The notes: generated from the sequence alone by a model not told the origin. Positions 27,782 through 36,712 are shown, counted from the stretch's first letter. The stretch: 64,000 bases of DNA from Allobosea sp. (GCA_024231975.1 JAAEQB010000009.1:1-64000); one strand, 5' to 3'. Made by a program: numbers and translations.

Positions 27782-27795
27782 TTGACGGACGTTAA
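27782..27795 (-). promoter_or_regulatory. FNR-like site F, upstream of the DUF3141 gene
   Basis: TTGACGGACGTTAA is a weaker match, with both half-sites TTRAC. It lies 59 bases before the DUF3141 start, the same position as the better sites have relative to their genes. Confidence 0.5.
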
Positions 27796-27938
27796 AGACC
27801 TCACCGGTCAGGTGCCGCAACGCAGCATCTTCAGTGCCCGCTGCCCCCGCCCGAGCGTTGGCCCTTCCCCTCCGGTTGCGCCAGATTGACGGCCGAGTGG
27901 CCAGCCATCCCTTTCGGAGGCCAGTCTGCCGAAACCCC

Positions 27939-30041
27939 TTACCCGTGCCTGCGGTAGAAGCGCAGGAACTGCGCATTGATCGCGACGATAATCGTGCTTG
28001 CCGACATGAAGACGGCGGCCACCGCGGGCGTCATCAGGAAGCCCGTGCCAAAGGTAATGCCGGCTGCCATCGGGATCGCCACGGTGTTGTAACCCGTCGC
28101 CCAGATGAGATTCTGAACCATCTTGCGATAGGTGGCCCGAGACAGGCCAAGGATGGCCGCGACGTCGCGCGGATCGCTCTTGACGAGCACGACATCCGCC
28201 GACTCGACGGCAACGTCGGTGCCGGCGCCGATGGCAACGCCGAGGTCCGCCTGAACGAGTGCCGGCGCGTCGTTAACGCCGTCGCCCACCATCGCCACCG
28301 AAAGCCCGCGGGCCTGCAGCTCCTTGATCTTGTCCGACTTCTGGTCGGGTAGGACCTCCGCGAAATACTCAGCGATACCGAGCTCCTTCGACACGCTCTC
28401 GGCGACACCCTTCGCATCGCCCGTCAGCATGACCGGCTTGATGCCAAGCCGTGTCAGTTCGGCGATCGCGTCCTTGGATTCCGGCCGGACGATGTCGGCG
28501 AGCGCGAAGAGCGCACGCGGTTCGCCATCGCGCAGCAGCGCCACCACGGTCTTGCCCTGAGACTCCAACTGCTTGAGCTTCGCGTTGGTGATGGGCTTGC
28601 CTTGCCGGGCGAGATGGCCGGGGCTGACGATACGGATGTCTTGGCCATCGAGCTTGGCAACGATGCCCTCGCCCGTGATGTTGCTCACCTCGCTGGCTTT
28701 CGGAATGGTCAGATTCCTGCGCTTGGCCTCGGCGACGATGCCGTGAGCGATGGGGTGTTCGGACTGGTTTTCGGCTGCCGCGGCAAATGCGAGTTCCGCG
28801 TTTTCGTCGCCGCCTGCCAGCAGCACGACGTCGCTGACCCCGAACCGTCCTTCCGTCAGCGTGCCGGTCTTGTCGAGCACGACAGCGTCGAGATTGCGCG
28901 CCCGCTCGAACGCAGCCCTATCGCGGATCAGAAGGCCATTGCTGGCGCTCAGCGATGTACTGACGGCGACTACGAGAGGAACAGCAAGGCCGAGGGCATG
29001 CGGGCACGCCACGACCATGACGGTGACCATGCGCTCAAGCGCGAATTCGAGCGGGGCGCCAAGCCAGAACCACCAGACGAACAGCGTTCCGAAGCCCACG
29101 ACCAGAGCGATGTAGGTCAGCCAGGCCGCCGCCCTGTTGGCGATGTCCTGCGTGCGCGAGCGGGTCGCCTGCGCCTTCTTCACGAGATCGATGACCTGGG
29201 CGAGATAGGTCGCATCGCCGGTCTTGGTCACCTTGATGGTGACGGCGTTTGCGCCATTGATCGCGCCGCCAATTGCCGTTGCACCAACCGTCTTGGTGAC
29301 GGGACGCGATTCACCCGTCAGCATCGCTTCGTTGAAGCCTGACGATCCCTCGATGATCTCGCCGTCGACCGGCACCTTGGCGCCGGGACGAACGATGACA
29401 TGGTCGCCCGGCTTGAGTTCGGAAATCGGCACGTCCTGCGTTGTGCCGTCGGCGTCGATGCGGGTGGCGCTATCGGGCAGGAGGCGCACCAGCTCTTCCA
29501 GCGCGCGCGAAGCCCCCATCACCGAGCGCATCTCGACCCAGTGGCCGAGCAGCATGATGGCAATGAGGGTGACGAGCTCCCAGTAGAATGCTTCGCCGGG
29601 GAAGCCAAAGGTCACCGCCGCCGAGAAGAAATAGGCGGCCGAGATGGCCATCGCGATCAGCGTCATCATACCGGGCTGCCCCTTGCGCAGCTCGGAGAAG
29701 AATCCGGTGAGGAAAGGCCACCCGCCGTAGAGATAGGCGATGGTCGAGAGCGCGAAGAGGACGAGACCGTCACCTCGGAAGGACAGGACATCCGTCAGGC
29801 CGAGGTAATGCCGGATCATCGGCGAGAGGAGCAGGACCGGAGGCGTCAGAACCAGGGTAACCCAGAACCGGCGGCGGAAGTCCGCGACCATGGCGCCATG
29901 GTCATGACCGGCATGCTCCGAATGGCTGGATCCGGCAGCCGCGACGATCTTTGCGCCGCCATGACCGGCCTGGTGCGCCGCTTCAGCGCCCGCGTGCTGA
30001 TGATGGTCGTGATGGTCGTGATGGGAGTGCGGTGAGCTCAT
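27939..30041 (-). CDS. copB: P1B-type ATPase with CPH motif (CopB-like copper/silver exporter)
   Basis: The 700-residue ATPase has a His-rich N-terminus (SPHSHHDHHDHHQHAG) instead of a Cys HMA domain. The catalytic parts are complete: LTGESRPV in the actuator, the transmembrane metal motif CPHALG, the phosphorylation site DKTGTLTEG, SEHPIAHG and GDGVNDAPAL. The CPH motif marks the P1B-3 (CopB) class, linked to Cu(II)/Ag(I) export. FNR-like site G lies 134 bases upstream. A second, CPC-type ATPase (49429-51804) lies under a different, CueR-type promoter. Confidence 0.93.
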   Translation of the reverse strand: MSSPHSHHDHHDHHQHAGAEAAHQAGHGGAKIVAAAGSSHSEHAGHDHGAMVADFRRRFWVTLVLTPPVLLLSPMIRHYLGLTDVLSFRGDGLVLFALSTIAYLYGGWPFLTGFFSELRKGQPGMMTLIAMAISAAYFFSAAVTFGFPGEAFYWELVTLIAIMLLGHWVEMRSVMGASRALEELVRLLPDSATRIDADGTTQDVPISELKPGDHVIVRPGAKVPVDGEIIEGSSGFNEAMLTGESRPVTKTVGATAIGGAINGANAVTIKVTKTGDATYLAQVIDLVKKAQATRSRTQDIANRAAAWLTYIALVVGFGTLFVWWFWLGAPLEFALERMVTVMVVACPHALGLAVPLVVAVSTSLSASNGLLIRDRAAFERARNLDAVVLDKTGTLTEGRFGVSDVVLLAGGDENAELAFAAAAENQSEHPIAHGIVAEAKRRNLTIPKASEVSNITGEGIVAKLDGQDIRIVSPGHLARQGKPITNAKLKQLESQGKTVVALLRDGEPRALFALADIVRPESKDAIAELTRLGIKPVMLTGDAKGVAESVSKELGIAEYFAEVLPDQKSDKIKELQARGLSVAMVGDGVNDAPALVQADLGVAIGAGTDVAVESADVVLVKSDPRDVAAILGLSRATYRKMVQNLIWATGYNTVAIPMAAGITFGTGFLMTPAVAAVFMSASTIIVAINAQFLRFYRRHG

Positions 30042-30174
30042 TCTTCCTCGTCCGTCAGGTGGCCCGGCCTGAGGTTTGATAGGGCGGGGCGATAGAGTTC
30101 TGTGCCGCGCTGACTATAGACTGGAAGCGACAACGTCCTGATCACAAACCTCGCCGCCGGGCGTCTTGAAATCT

Positions 30175-30188
30175 TTAATCCAGATCAA
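30175..30188 (-). promoter_or_regulatory. FNR-like site G, upstream of the CPH-type ATPase
   Basis: TTAATCCAGATCAA in the extended context TCTTTAATC shared with sites C, E and J. No strong -10 was seen at class II distance. Confidence 0.6.
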
Positions 30189-30262
30189 GTTCTGGCCGCG
30201 CGCCAGCGCGGCGCGTCGGTCTCCACTTCAGATAAGTCCAAGATAGGGCAATTCGCAGGGCA

Positions 30263-31174
30263 CTATTCGGATTTGATGAGTGTCCCGGCGTTGCCCTCGA
30301 GGATCGCGCGGGCATCTTCCAGCCGTCCAATGCCAGCAACCCGACCGGGCGTGTTGGCAAACTGACAGGCCGCCTCCACCTTCGGCCCCATAGAGCCGGG
30401 CGGGAATTGATACGCCGCGAGTTCGGTGGGTTGCGCCCGTCGAACGGGGCGTTGCTGCGGTGTGCCCCAGTCGAGATAGACGGCATCGACGTCCGTCAGC
30501 ATGAGAAATGCGTCGGCAGCGAGGTCGGCGGCGAGGAATCCGGCCGCGCGATCCTTGTCGATGACGGCTTCAACGCCTTGAAGATCGCCGGTGGGATCAC
30601 GGACGACGGGAATGCCGCCGCCGCCCGCGCAGATCGTGACGACTTTCGCGGAGACCAGCATGCGGATCACCTCGATCTGGACGATCCGCCGGGGCAGGGG
30701 GGAGGCGACAACGCGACGCCACCGGCCTGGCGCTTCTTCAAGCATGGGCCAGCCATGTGCGGTGCGGGCATTCTCGGCCTCCCGCGCGTCATACACCGGA
30801 CCGATCGGCTTCTCGGGACAGCCGAATGCGGGGTCGTCGCGCGCCACCTCGATGTGCGTCAGCAGCGTGGCAAGTCGGGTGGCGGGAGGAAGGACGTTGG
30901 CCAGTTCCTGCTCGATCATATAGCCGATCATGCCGATGCTCTCGGCGCTGATGACGTCGAGGGGATAAGGGGGCACCTCTTTCAACGCTGCGGCCTGGAG
31001 GGCGAGCAAACCGACTTGCGGACCGCTTCCATGGGCGACGATGATGTCGTGGTCGATGGCGAGATCGGCCAGCGCCGCGGCCGCCTTCCTGACATTGGCG
31101 CGTTGGGCCTCGGCGCTCATCGGCTCGCCGCGCTTCAGAAGTGCATTCCCCCCAAGTGCAACAACAACGCGCAT
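30263..31174 (-). CDS. arcC: Carbamate kinase
   Basis: The 303-residue protein is a complete carbamate kinase: VVVALGGNALL at the N-terminus, VAHGSGPQVGLLALQ, ICAGGGGIPVV and a nucleotide-binding LMLTDVDAVY. It transfers phosphate between carbamoyl-phosphate and ADP, making ATP in fermentative arginine or agmatine breakdown. No arginine deiminase or carbamoyltransferase gene is nearby, so the carbamoyl-phosphate source is unclear. The start is ATG 31174 with GGGG upstream. A small ORF ends two bases before it, and FNR-like site H lies upstream of both. Confidence 0.9.
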   Translation of the reverse strand: MRVVVALGGNALLKRGEPMSAEAQRANVRKAAAALADLAIDHDIIVAHGSGPQVGLLALQAAALKEVPPYPLDVISAESIGMIGYMIEQELANVLPPATRLATLLTHIEVARDDPAFGCPEKPIGPVYDAREAENARTAHGWPMLEEAPGRWRRVVASPLPRRIVQIEVIRMLVSAKVVTICAGGGGIPVVRDPTGDLQGVEAVIDKDRAAGFLAADLAADAFLMLTDVDAVYLDWGTPQQRPVRRAQPTELAAYQFPPGSMGPKVEAACQFANTPGRVAGIGRLEDARAILEGNAGTLIKSE

Positions 31175-31176
31175 GG

Positions 31177-31389
31177 TCAGCCCCGCACCGGGCCGTAGAC
31201 GCATGCGACGGGACGCGTTTCGGCATGGCCTTGCAAGGCACCGCTCTGGTCCCGTCCGATTGCCACATCCTCACGCATCAACCGTCTGTCCTCTACGTCT
31301 TCACTCCCCCGGCGTCCGTCCATCTCCACGACCATCGTCGCTGGCCCGAACTCTGCGAAGCCCGATATCACGCGCAAGGGTGGCCGCAT
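31177..31389 (-). CDS. Putative small protein upstream of carbamate kinase
   Basis: A 70-residue frame starts MRPPLRVISGFAEFGPATMV and ends two bases before the carbamate kinase ATG. It fills the gap between FNR-like site H and carbamate kinase, where a first operon gene would sit. I recognise no family. A longer reading from 31443 is possible. It may be a true small protein or a chance frame. Confidence 0.3.
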   Translation of the reverse strand: MRPPLRVISGFAEFGPATMVVEMDGRRGSEDVEDRRLMREDVAIGRDQSGALQGHAETRPVACVYGPVRG

Positions 31390-31446
31390 CTTCGACCCGG
31401 ACGCCGATAGGACGGCCCAATCTCTCGGTCGGGGCGATGGCAATCC

Positions 31447-31460
31447 TTGATCGAAGTTAA
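31447..31460 (+). promoter_or_regulatory. FNR-like site H, between carbamate kinase and DUF305 units
   Basis: TTGATCGAAGTTAA, identical to site A. On the plus strand TACTGT (31483-31488) is centred exactly 32 bases from the site centre, predicting a class II promoter for the DUF305 gene. The site could also serve carbamate kinase on the minus strand, where the -10 match is weak. Confidence 0.7.
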
Positions 31461-31589
31461 GTTCGTCGATGCTGGCTCGTTCTACTGTGAACCCGAGTTG
31501 GAATCGAGGTCATCGCCGACCGGCGCTTGGGTCGGGAAATCGGATGGCCGCGATGCTTTTGGCGGAAACAGTTCGGCGAGGACATGGCA

Positions 31590-32057
31590 ATGCAGCCCAA
31601 GTTGCGAGCGATGGTGACTTTAGTGTTCCTGCTCGTGCCGAGCCTCGCTGTTGCGCAGCACGACTCGCACCATGACGGCGCGGCAACGGGTCAGCCCGCG
31701 CCGCCGGCGGCTGCGCCGCCATCGCAGCAATGCGCGCCGATGATGGGTATGATGCAGGGTATGATGGCCGAGTACATGTCGGCATGCATGGCGGCGCTGC
31801 CAAAAGCTTCGCAAGCCTACATGCGGGCGATGATGGGCATGCACATGCCGATGATGGAAGCGGTGCAGGCCAAGGACCCGGATGTCGCTTTCGTCAAAGG
31901 CATGATTGGGCATCACCAGGCCGCGATCGACATGGCGCGGGCCGTCCTTGAATACGGATCGGATCAGCCGGCGAAAGCCCTCGCGCAGGAAATCATCGCG
32001 AGCCAGGAGGCCGAAATCGCTCGCATGCGCGCGTGGCTCAAGCAGCGTGGCGAATAG
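31590..32057 (+). CDS. DUF305 periplasmic protein, Met/His-rich
   Basis: The 155-residue protein has a signal peptide (VTLVFLLVPSLAVAQHDSHH). Its mature part is very rich in Met and His, with the DUF305 core VKGMIGHHQAAIDMA and a C-terminal helix of Ala, Glu and Arg. DUF305 proteins are often near copper genes and are thought to bind metal or form ferritin-like bundles. The ATG at 31590 is chosen because GCGAGGA lies seven bases before it. FNR-like site H with a class II -10 lies upstream. Confidence 0.85.
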   Translation: MQPKLRAMVTLVFLLVPSLAVAQHDSHHDGAATGQPAPPAAAPPSQQCAPMMGMMQGMMAEYMSACMAALPKASQAYMRAMMGMHMPMMEAVQAKDPDVAFVKGMIGHHQAAIDMARAVLEYGSDQPAKALAQEIIASQEAEIARMRAWLKQRGE

Positions 32058-32131
32058 GTCGGGAGCGCCTGCGCGCGTCGCGTTTCGGGACCGGCGCGCG
32101 ATCGGGATGGGCTCGTGATCGGAGAGGTCGA

Positions 32132-32599
32132 ATGGTTGCTCGGATATGGCGGCGCTGCGCTGGTGTTTTGATCACAATCGCTCTCGCGCTTGGCGCTGCG
32201 CTCGCGGATGATGGCTATCGCAGCGCGGATGGCCTGGCCGTCTATCTCGGTGTTGTGCCGGCGGCTGTCGTCCGCGGCCATCCGGCGGCGCATGCGGAGA
32301 GCACGATGCACGGCGGCGCCGGAACAGCAGGCCACCAGCAGCATATCGTGGTCGCGGTGTTCGATGCGCAATCAGGCGCGCGCGTGGAGAACGCCCAGGT
32401 GTCGGCCAGGATCGGCGGCCTGGGTCACGTCGGTGAACAATCCGTTCGGCTTGATCCCATGAAAATCGCGAACACGATCACCTATGGAGGATTCGTCACC
32501 CTTCCCGGAAACGATCGCTACGACATTGTGGTCGACATAGCCATTCCCGGCCGATCACGCCCGGTCTCGGTGACTTTCTCCAGCGATCACATCCAATAA
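32132..32599 (+). CDS. Exported protein with Ig-like/YtkA-type domain, function unknown
   Basis: The 155-residue protein has a signal segment (GVLITIALALGAALADD) and a beta-rich mature part (HIVVAVFDAQSGARVENAQV, later NDRYDIVVDIAIPG). That layout resembles small periplasmic metal-resistance accessory proteins such as YtkA/FixH-like domains, but I cannot name the family. A His-rich linker (MHGGAGTAGHQQH) suggests metal binding. GGAGAGG precedes ATG 32132. It follows the DUF305 gene by 74 bases, probably in one operon. Confidence 0.6.
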   Translation: MVARIWRRCAGVLITIALALGAALADDGYRSADGLAVYLGVVPAAVVRGHPAAHAESTMHGGAGTAGHQQHIVVAVFDAQSGARVENAQVSARIGGLGHVGEQSVRLDPMKIANTITYGGFVTLPGNDRYDIVVDIAIPGRSRPVSVTFSSDHIQ

Positions 32600-32844
32600 G
32601 GACCGCCGTGAGCGCGCCACCCTGATTGGCAACCACCTCTTTGGATTCGCTTCAATCAAGCGGCAAAACACGACGGCTGTAACAACATGCCGCTGTTCTG
32701 CGAATTCGATATGTCCCCGGTCGCAGGCGCTTCGGCAGACCGATCGAAACATTGCCGAGTCGACAGGCTGATGTCGTTGGGTTCGGACCGTTCGAAGTCC
32801 AGCGACTCGATCTTGGGCTGGAGGCGCCCTTGGCTTGGCAACGC
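32600..32844. other. Gap before the NrsF-like gene, nothing clear
   Basis: About 245 bases. The NrsF-like frame extends back to a TTG at 32752 without family-like sequence. No FNR-like site or gene was recognised. A lost sigma-factor partner would be expected here for an NrsF-type gene, but I see no remains of one. Confidence 0.35.
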
Positions 32845-33507
32845 GTGCGAACGGAAGAGCTGATCAGCAGGCTGGTGGCGGATCTCAGGCCTCACCACGT
32901 CGAACGGCGCGCCCGCGCGCGCGGATTTTGGACGGTTGCTATTGGTACGATCGCCTTGCCATTGCTGGCGCTGGCGCGGCCGCTTCGCGCTGACATCGCC
33001 TCTCAAATCGCCGATCCTGTGTTCGCCGCTTCGGTCACGACCTCGGCACTGATCTTTGTCACAGGTCTCCTGACGGTCCTCATTGTCCGCCGCCCAGGGC
33101 GCTCCCGGTTTTGGCTCCTCGTACCGCTGGCCGCCTTCGGGTCTTGGCTCGTCATGGAATTTGGCAATGTCGCTTTCGAGGTCTTCCGGGAGGGGTCGCG
33201 CGCCCTTGCCTTCGAGAGCAGCCCGCAATGTCCCCTCATCATCGGAATAATCGGCGTTCCGCTATTCCTGGCTATCCTCAGCTTCAGTCGCCTCGGTCTC
33301 ATGGTGTGGAGAGGACCGATTGTTGTCGTCGCCGCTCTGTCGAGCTTTTCCCTCCCGGCGACGATCCTCAATCTGTTTCACAGCATCGAGACCAGCGCGA
33401 TGGTGCTCCTTTGGCATCTCACTGCGGTGGTCGTCTTCACCATCGCGGCGGCCTTCCTGTTTAAGCGGCGTATTCCGCGCATGCTGCACGATTGGCTCGC
33501 GTTGTGA
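32845..33507 (+). CDS. NrsF-like (DUF1109) anti-sigma factor membrane protein
   Basis: From GTG 32845 the 220-residue protein starts RTEELISRLVADLRPHH, the cytoplasmic motif of NrsF/DUF1109 anti-sigma factors. Six hydrophobic segments follow. The conserved first Cys is present in SPQCPLIIGIIG, but the second site reads LFHSIETS where a Cys is normally expected. NrsF proteins hold ECF sigma factors at the membrane. No sigma gene is adjacent; the nearest is at 40942-41610. The start is uncertain: an in-frame TTG at 32752 would add 31 residues unlike the family. Confidence 0.65.
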   Translation: MRTEELISRLVADLRPHHVERRARARGFWTVAIGTIALPLLALARPLRADIASQIADPVFAASVTTSALIFVTGLLTVLIVRRPGRSRFWLLVPLAAFGSWLVMEFGNVAFEVFREGSRALAFESSPQCPLIIGIIGVPLFLAILSFSRLGLMVWRGPIVVVAALSSFSLPATILNLFHSIETSAMVLLWHLTAVVVFTIAAAFLFKRRIPRMLHDWLAL

Positions 33508-33585
33508 GCAGTCGGCTGGAGCGGCAAAGCAATCGATACGATTGGTAGCGTGCACGCCGCCATTGCTGATCGCTGCACAGCGGGT

Positions 33586-34860
33586 TCAGCTGACCATCGC
33601 GCAAGATGTCTCGTGGGGCGCTTCGCACTCTTTCGTCGTAACGCTGGCGGCCCGCAAGCGGCGCTCTTCCCGCTCGATGTAACCGCGCGTGAGCGGTACG
33701 GCGTCCTGCCGTCTGGCGACCTGGATTTGGAACACCATCATCCCTTGATAACGGAAGGCAAGTTCCGAGACGCCGAGATAGTACTCCCACAGGCGGGCGA
33801 AGCGCTCATCGAAGAGTTCGACCGCCTCAGCGCGGCGGGCGAGAAACCGCTCCCGCCAGTGCCTGAGCGTTTCGGCATAATGCAAGCGCAGGATTTCAAT
33901 GTCGGTGACGACGAGCCCGGCGCGCTCTATCGCCGGAAGGACCTCGGAAAACGACGGAATGTAGCCGCCGGGAAAGATGTATTTGGCGATCCACGGATTG
34001 GTGAAACCGGGCTCGTCTGAACGGCCGATCGAGTGAAGGAGAAGCACGCCTTCGTCATCGAGCAGGTCGCTGCATTTCCGGAAAAACGCATCATAGTGAT
34101 TGACGCCGACATGTTCGAACATGCCCACGGACACGATCCGATCGAAACGTTCGCCGACGTCCCTGTAGTCCTGCGATCGAAAATTGAGACGTCCGGGATC
34201 CGCAGAACTGGCGGCGCGCGCCTTGGCAAATTCGAGTTGTTCGGCCGATAAGGTGATCCCGGTTACGTGCGCGTCGAAGGTCTCAGCCAAGTAGAGCGCA
34301 AGGCCGCCCCAGCCGCAACCGATGTCGAGCACCCGCGCATCACGATTGGGAAGCAGCTTTGCCGCGATATGCCGCTTCTTGGCCTGTTGGGCCTCGTCCA
34401 ATGACATGCCCGCGTGTTCGAAGTAGGCGCAGCTATACTGCATGTCCTCGTCGAGGAAGATCTCGTAGAGTTTCCCGCTGAGATCATAGTGATGAGCGAC
34501 GTTTCGCCTGGATCGCCTGCGGCCGTTCTTTTGCGCAAGCCGGCGGAGAACGAAGCGAAGGCCGGCCAGCATCTTGGTGGTGATCGGCGCCGCGCCATTG
34601 TGGTTTTGGGACAAAAGCAGCTCAAGGAACTGCGTGATAGTGCCCTGTTCGATGATGAGGTCACCGTCGACGAAGGCTTCGCCAAGACGCAGCTCCGGAT
34701 CGAGCAGGACGCGCCGCTGCGCCGTCGCTGTTCTGAAGCGGACCTTGACGGCCAATCCAGCTCCGTCGCCGAAGGTCCTGGCAACGCCATTGGCCGTCGT
34801 TATTGTGAGGCTTCCGGTTTTGACGAGACGACGGAGAGTTCTAAAAACAAGGGCATCCAT
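33586..34860 (-). CDS. cfa: Cyclopropane-fatty-acyl-phospholipid synthase family methyltransferase
   Basis: The 424-residue protein has the CFA synthase layout. An N-terminal lipid-interacting domain (LDPELRLGEAFVDGDLIIEQG) precedes the SAM-binding methyltransferase with VLDIGCGWGGLALYLAE, SVGMFEHVGVNHYD and FPGGYIPSFSE. It would convert unsaturated acyl chains of membrane lipids to cyclopropane forms, a common response to stationary phase, acid and low oxygen. It stands alone on the minus strand; a weak FNR-like site (I) lies 66 bases upstream. Confidence 0.9.
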   Translation of the reverse strand: MDALVFRTLRRLVKTGSLTITTANGVARTFGDGAGLAVKVRFRTATAQRRVLLDPELRLGEAFVDGDLIIEQGTITQFLELLLSQNHNGAAPITTKMLAGLRFVLRRLAQKNGRRRSRRNVAHHYDLSGKLYEIFLDEDMQYSCAYFEHAGMSLDEAQQAKKRHIAAKLLPNRDARVLDIGCGWGGLALYLAETFDAHVTGITLSAEQLEFAKARAASSADPGRLNFRSQDYRDVGERFDRIVSVGMFEHVGVNHYDAFFRKCSDLLDDEGVLLLHSIGRSDEPGFTNPWIAKYIFPGGYIPSFSEVLPAIERAGLVVTDIEILRLHYAETLRHWRERFLARRAEAVELFDERFARLWEYYLGVSELAFRYQGMMVFQIQVARRQDAVPLTRGYIEREERRLRAASVTTKECEAPHETSCAMVS

Positions 34861-34925
34861 AACCGGGCTTTCTCAGTCGATTGACGCGAAGCCCGACTAG
34901 AATGCGTGCGAACCGGCGGCAGACT

Positions 34926-34939
34926 TTAACGTGGATTGA
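34926..34939 (-). promoter_or_regulatory. Weak FNR-like site I, upstream of the CFA synthase gene
   Basis: TTAACGTGGATTGA keeps one good half-site but breaks the terminal A of the other. It is listed because of its position before the gene and its shared CTTTAA context. Confidence 0.35.
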
Positions 34940-34997
34940 ATAGACGGGGCTGCGAGGTCATCAACGTTGACGGTCGGACGATGACCTCGACTTGCGA

Positions 34998-35654
34998 TCA
35001 CCCGCTTGCATTGATGCGCTGGCCAGACAGGCGCGGAATGAAGGCCGGTACGTCTCGCATATAGCGCGCGTAGGCGTCGCCGAATTCGGCCAGGGATTCC
35101 CGCTCTTCATGCTTGGAAAGCCGCCAATACATGAACACCAGGACGGGGAACATGGCCAGCGTGAGCAAGGTCGGCCATTGCAGCAGGAAGCCGAACATGA
35201 CCAGCACGAAACCGACATATTGCGGATGCCGAATTCGCGCGTAGATGCCCGTCGTTGCCAGCCTGTGCTGTCGTTGCGCTTGATAGAGCGCGTTCCAGCC
35301 GGCGGAGATCAGAATGAAGCCGCCGCCGATGAAGACAAAGCTGAGAATGTGGAACGGGCCGAAATGGGGATTGGCGCGCCAGCCGAACAGCTCTTCGAGC
35401 AGGTGACCGGCGTCGTGCGAAAACCAATCGACACCTGGATAGCGCGATTGCAGCCATCCCGAGAGCAGATAGATCGTGAGGGGAAAGCCGTACATCTCGG
35501 TGAAGAGCGCGATGATGAAGGCGCTGAAGGCGCCGAACGAGCGCCAGTCCCGAGGAGTCGACGGCTTGAAGAAGCTGAACGCGAAGAAGATGAAGACGAT
35601 CGAGTTCAGGACAACAAGGGACCAGAGACCATAGGCCGGAATACTGTCGTGCAT
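34998..35654 (-). CDS. Isoprenylcysteine/phospholipid methyltransferase-like membrane protein
   Basis: The 218-residue protein has about five membrane segments. The C-terminal methyltransferase motif is RIRHPQYVGFVLVMFGFLLQ, then RLSKHEERESLAEFG and an FIPRL end. This is the ICMT/PEMT-like small membrane methyltransferase pattern using SAM. Bacterial members may methylate lipids or small thiols or phenols; the substrate is unknown. It starts 21 bases after the DUF2933 gene, which itself follows FNR-like site J. Confidence 0.8.
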   Translation of the reverse strand: MHDSIPAYGLWSLVVLNSIVFIFFAFSFFKPSTPRDWRSFGAFSAFIIALFTEMYGFPLTIYLLSGWLQSRYPGVDWFSHDAGHLLEELFGWRANPHFGPFHILSFVFIGGGFILISAGWNALYQAQRQHRLATTGIYARIRHPQYVGFVLVMFGFLLQWPTLLTLAMFPVLVFMYWRLSKHEERESLAEFGDAYARYMRDVPAFIPRLSGQRINASG

Positions 35655-35675
35655 GGGCGCGCTCCGCTGAAATGA

Positions 35676-35963
35676 TCAATGCTGATGCGGTGATTGACCG
35701 GGCGGGGATTGAGCCGGAGGCGACGGTGCGTCGGCTTCCCTGCCATGCCCGCCGTGGCCACCATGCTTTCCGTGCATGAACACGTGCAGGAGCGGGCAAG
35801 CAAGGATGATGAGGAAGGGCAGCCAGCCCAAGAGATGCGCGCGATGTTCCGTGATCAGGTAGAAAGCGGCGATCGCCAGGAAGCCGTAGAGCGCAATATT
35901 CGCCGCGCTAAAGCGGCTCGGCCGTTGTTGTTGATGGTCCATGTGGTTGGTGTGCGGTTCCAT
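35676..35963 (-). CDS. DUF2933 small membrane protein, His-rich
   Basis: The 95-residue protein has two membrane helices (ALYGFLAIAAFYLITEH and LGWLPFLIILACPLLHVFMH). A His/Gly-rich tail (GKHGGHGGHGRE) and His residues at the N-terminus suggest metal binding. This is the DUF2933 pattern, usually found next to methyltransferase genes in metal-resistance loci. An in-frame ATG seven codons later is an alternative start. FNR-like site J lies 147 bases upstream. Confidence 0.85.
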   Translation of the reverse strand: MEPHTNHMDHQQQRPSRFSAANIALYGFLAIAAFYLITEHRAHLLGWLPFLIILACPLLHVFMHGKHGGHGGHGREADAPSPPAQSPPGQSPHQH

Positions 35964-36109
35964 GACGGCCTCGCCGGATTAAATGACCTTGCCAAATGAC
36001 GTTGGGCATAGTCCTTACCCGGAGGGTCGAAGGGCCGCTGCCGTGAGGAGTTTGGCAAATCGCGCTTCTGCTGACGGGCGAACGGTGGGCGCTCCCAAGG
36101 GGCGCGTCT

Positions 36110-36123
36110 TTAATCTCGGTTAA
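36110..36123 (-). promoter_or_regulatory. FNR-like site J, upstream of the DUF2933-methyltransferase pair
   Basis: TTAATCTCGGTTAA with the flanking TCT seen at other sites. It lies 147 bases before the DUF2933 start, and no -10 hexamer stands out. Confidence 0.55.
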
Positions 36124-36165
36124 AGTGTTGCCGCCGTCGCCGGCGAGGAAAGTACGAGGCTGACG

Positions 36166-36657
36166 CTAATGCCGGTCGGTTCGGCGCGGTCGACGCGGTC
36201 GGGGCCCCGTGACCGCCGGCGCGTATCGAGGGCGTCTCGGGCCTTGGGGTGATGATTCCGCCGGAGGGTCGATATCTGCACCGTGTAGAGAGGTCGCGGC
36301 GGGCAAGCCGTCGAATTCGCGCGCTAGGCTTGCCACGGAGCGGGCGCACGATCCGACGCGAACGTCGATCCCGCATTCAACGAGGCGGTCGCGTTCGGCT
36401 GCCGCGATAAAGCCGCAGACGAGCCTCGTCGCACCGCTCCCGAGGATGAGAGCGCAGATGGAATCATTGGTTCGCTCGCGGTTCGGCCGGAACTCTCGAA
36501 CCGGCGTAAGCGGATCGATCAAGAGTAGGCCATCGCACTTGGCGAAGAACGGACTCAGCAGGGTTCTCTGTCGGCTGCGCGAGACGAGCAGCGCGACCCC
36601 GCGCGTTCGTTCTGTCGGCGTCGGGTCTATCGTTGGCATTTCCGATCCGCAGGACAT
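36166..36657 (-). CDS. Uncharacterised protein, possible NifX-like domain
   Basis: From ATG 36657 the product is 163 residues (MSCGSEMPTIDPTPTERTRG). The middle has a beta-alpha pattern: FAKCDGLLLIDPLTPVREF, ICALILGSGATRLVCGFI and LVECGIDVRVGSCARSV. This weakly resembles the iron-molybdenum cofactor-binding (NifX/NifB C-terminal) fold, including conserved Cys residues. The C-terminal 40 residues are Pro/Arg-rich and look non-globular. ATG 36639 is an equally possible start. FNR-like site K lies only 42-55 bases upstream. Function unknown. Confidence 0.5.
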   Translation of the reverse strand: MSCGSEMPTIDPTPTERTRGVALLVSRSRQRTLLSPFFAKCDGLLLIDPLTPVREFRPNRERTNDSICALILGSGATRLVCGFIAAAERDRLVECGIDVRVGSCARSVASLAREFDGLPAATSLHGADIDPPAESSPQGPRRPRYAPAVTGPRPRRPRRTDRH

Positions 36658-36698
36658 GTCCTCATGCACTTTGTGGGCATGGGCGATCAATTCGCACT

Positions 36699-36712
36699 TT
36701 AATCTCGATCAA
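36699..36712 (-). promoter_or_regulatory. FNR-like site K, upstream of the 36.2-36.7 kb gene
   Basis: TTAATCTCGATCAA has one AT-type and one canonical FNR half-site. It lies 42 bases from ATG 36657. Confidence 0.6.
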
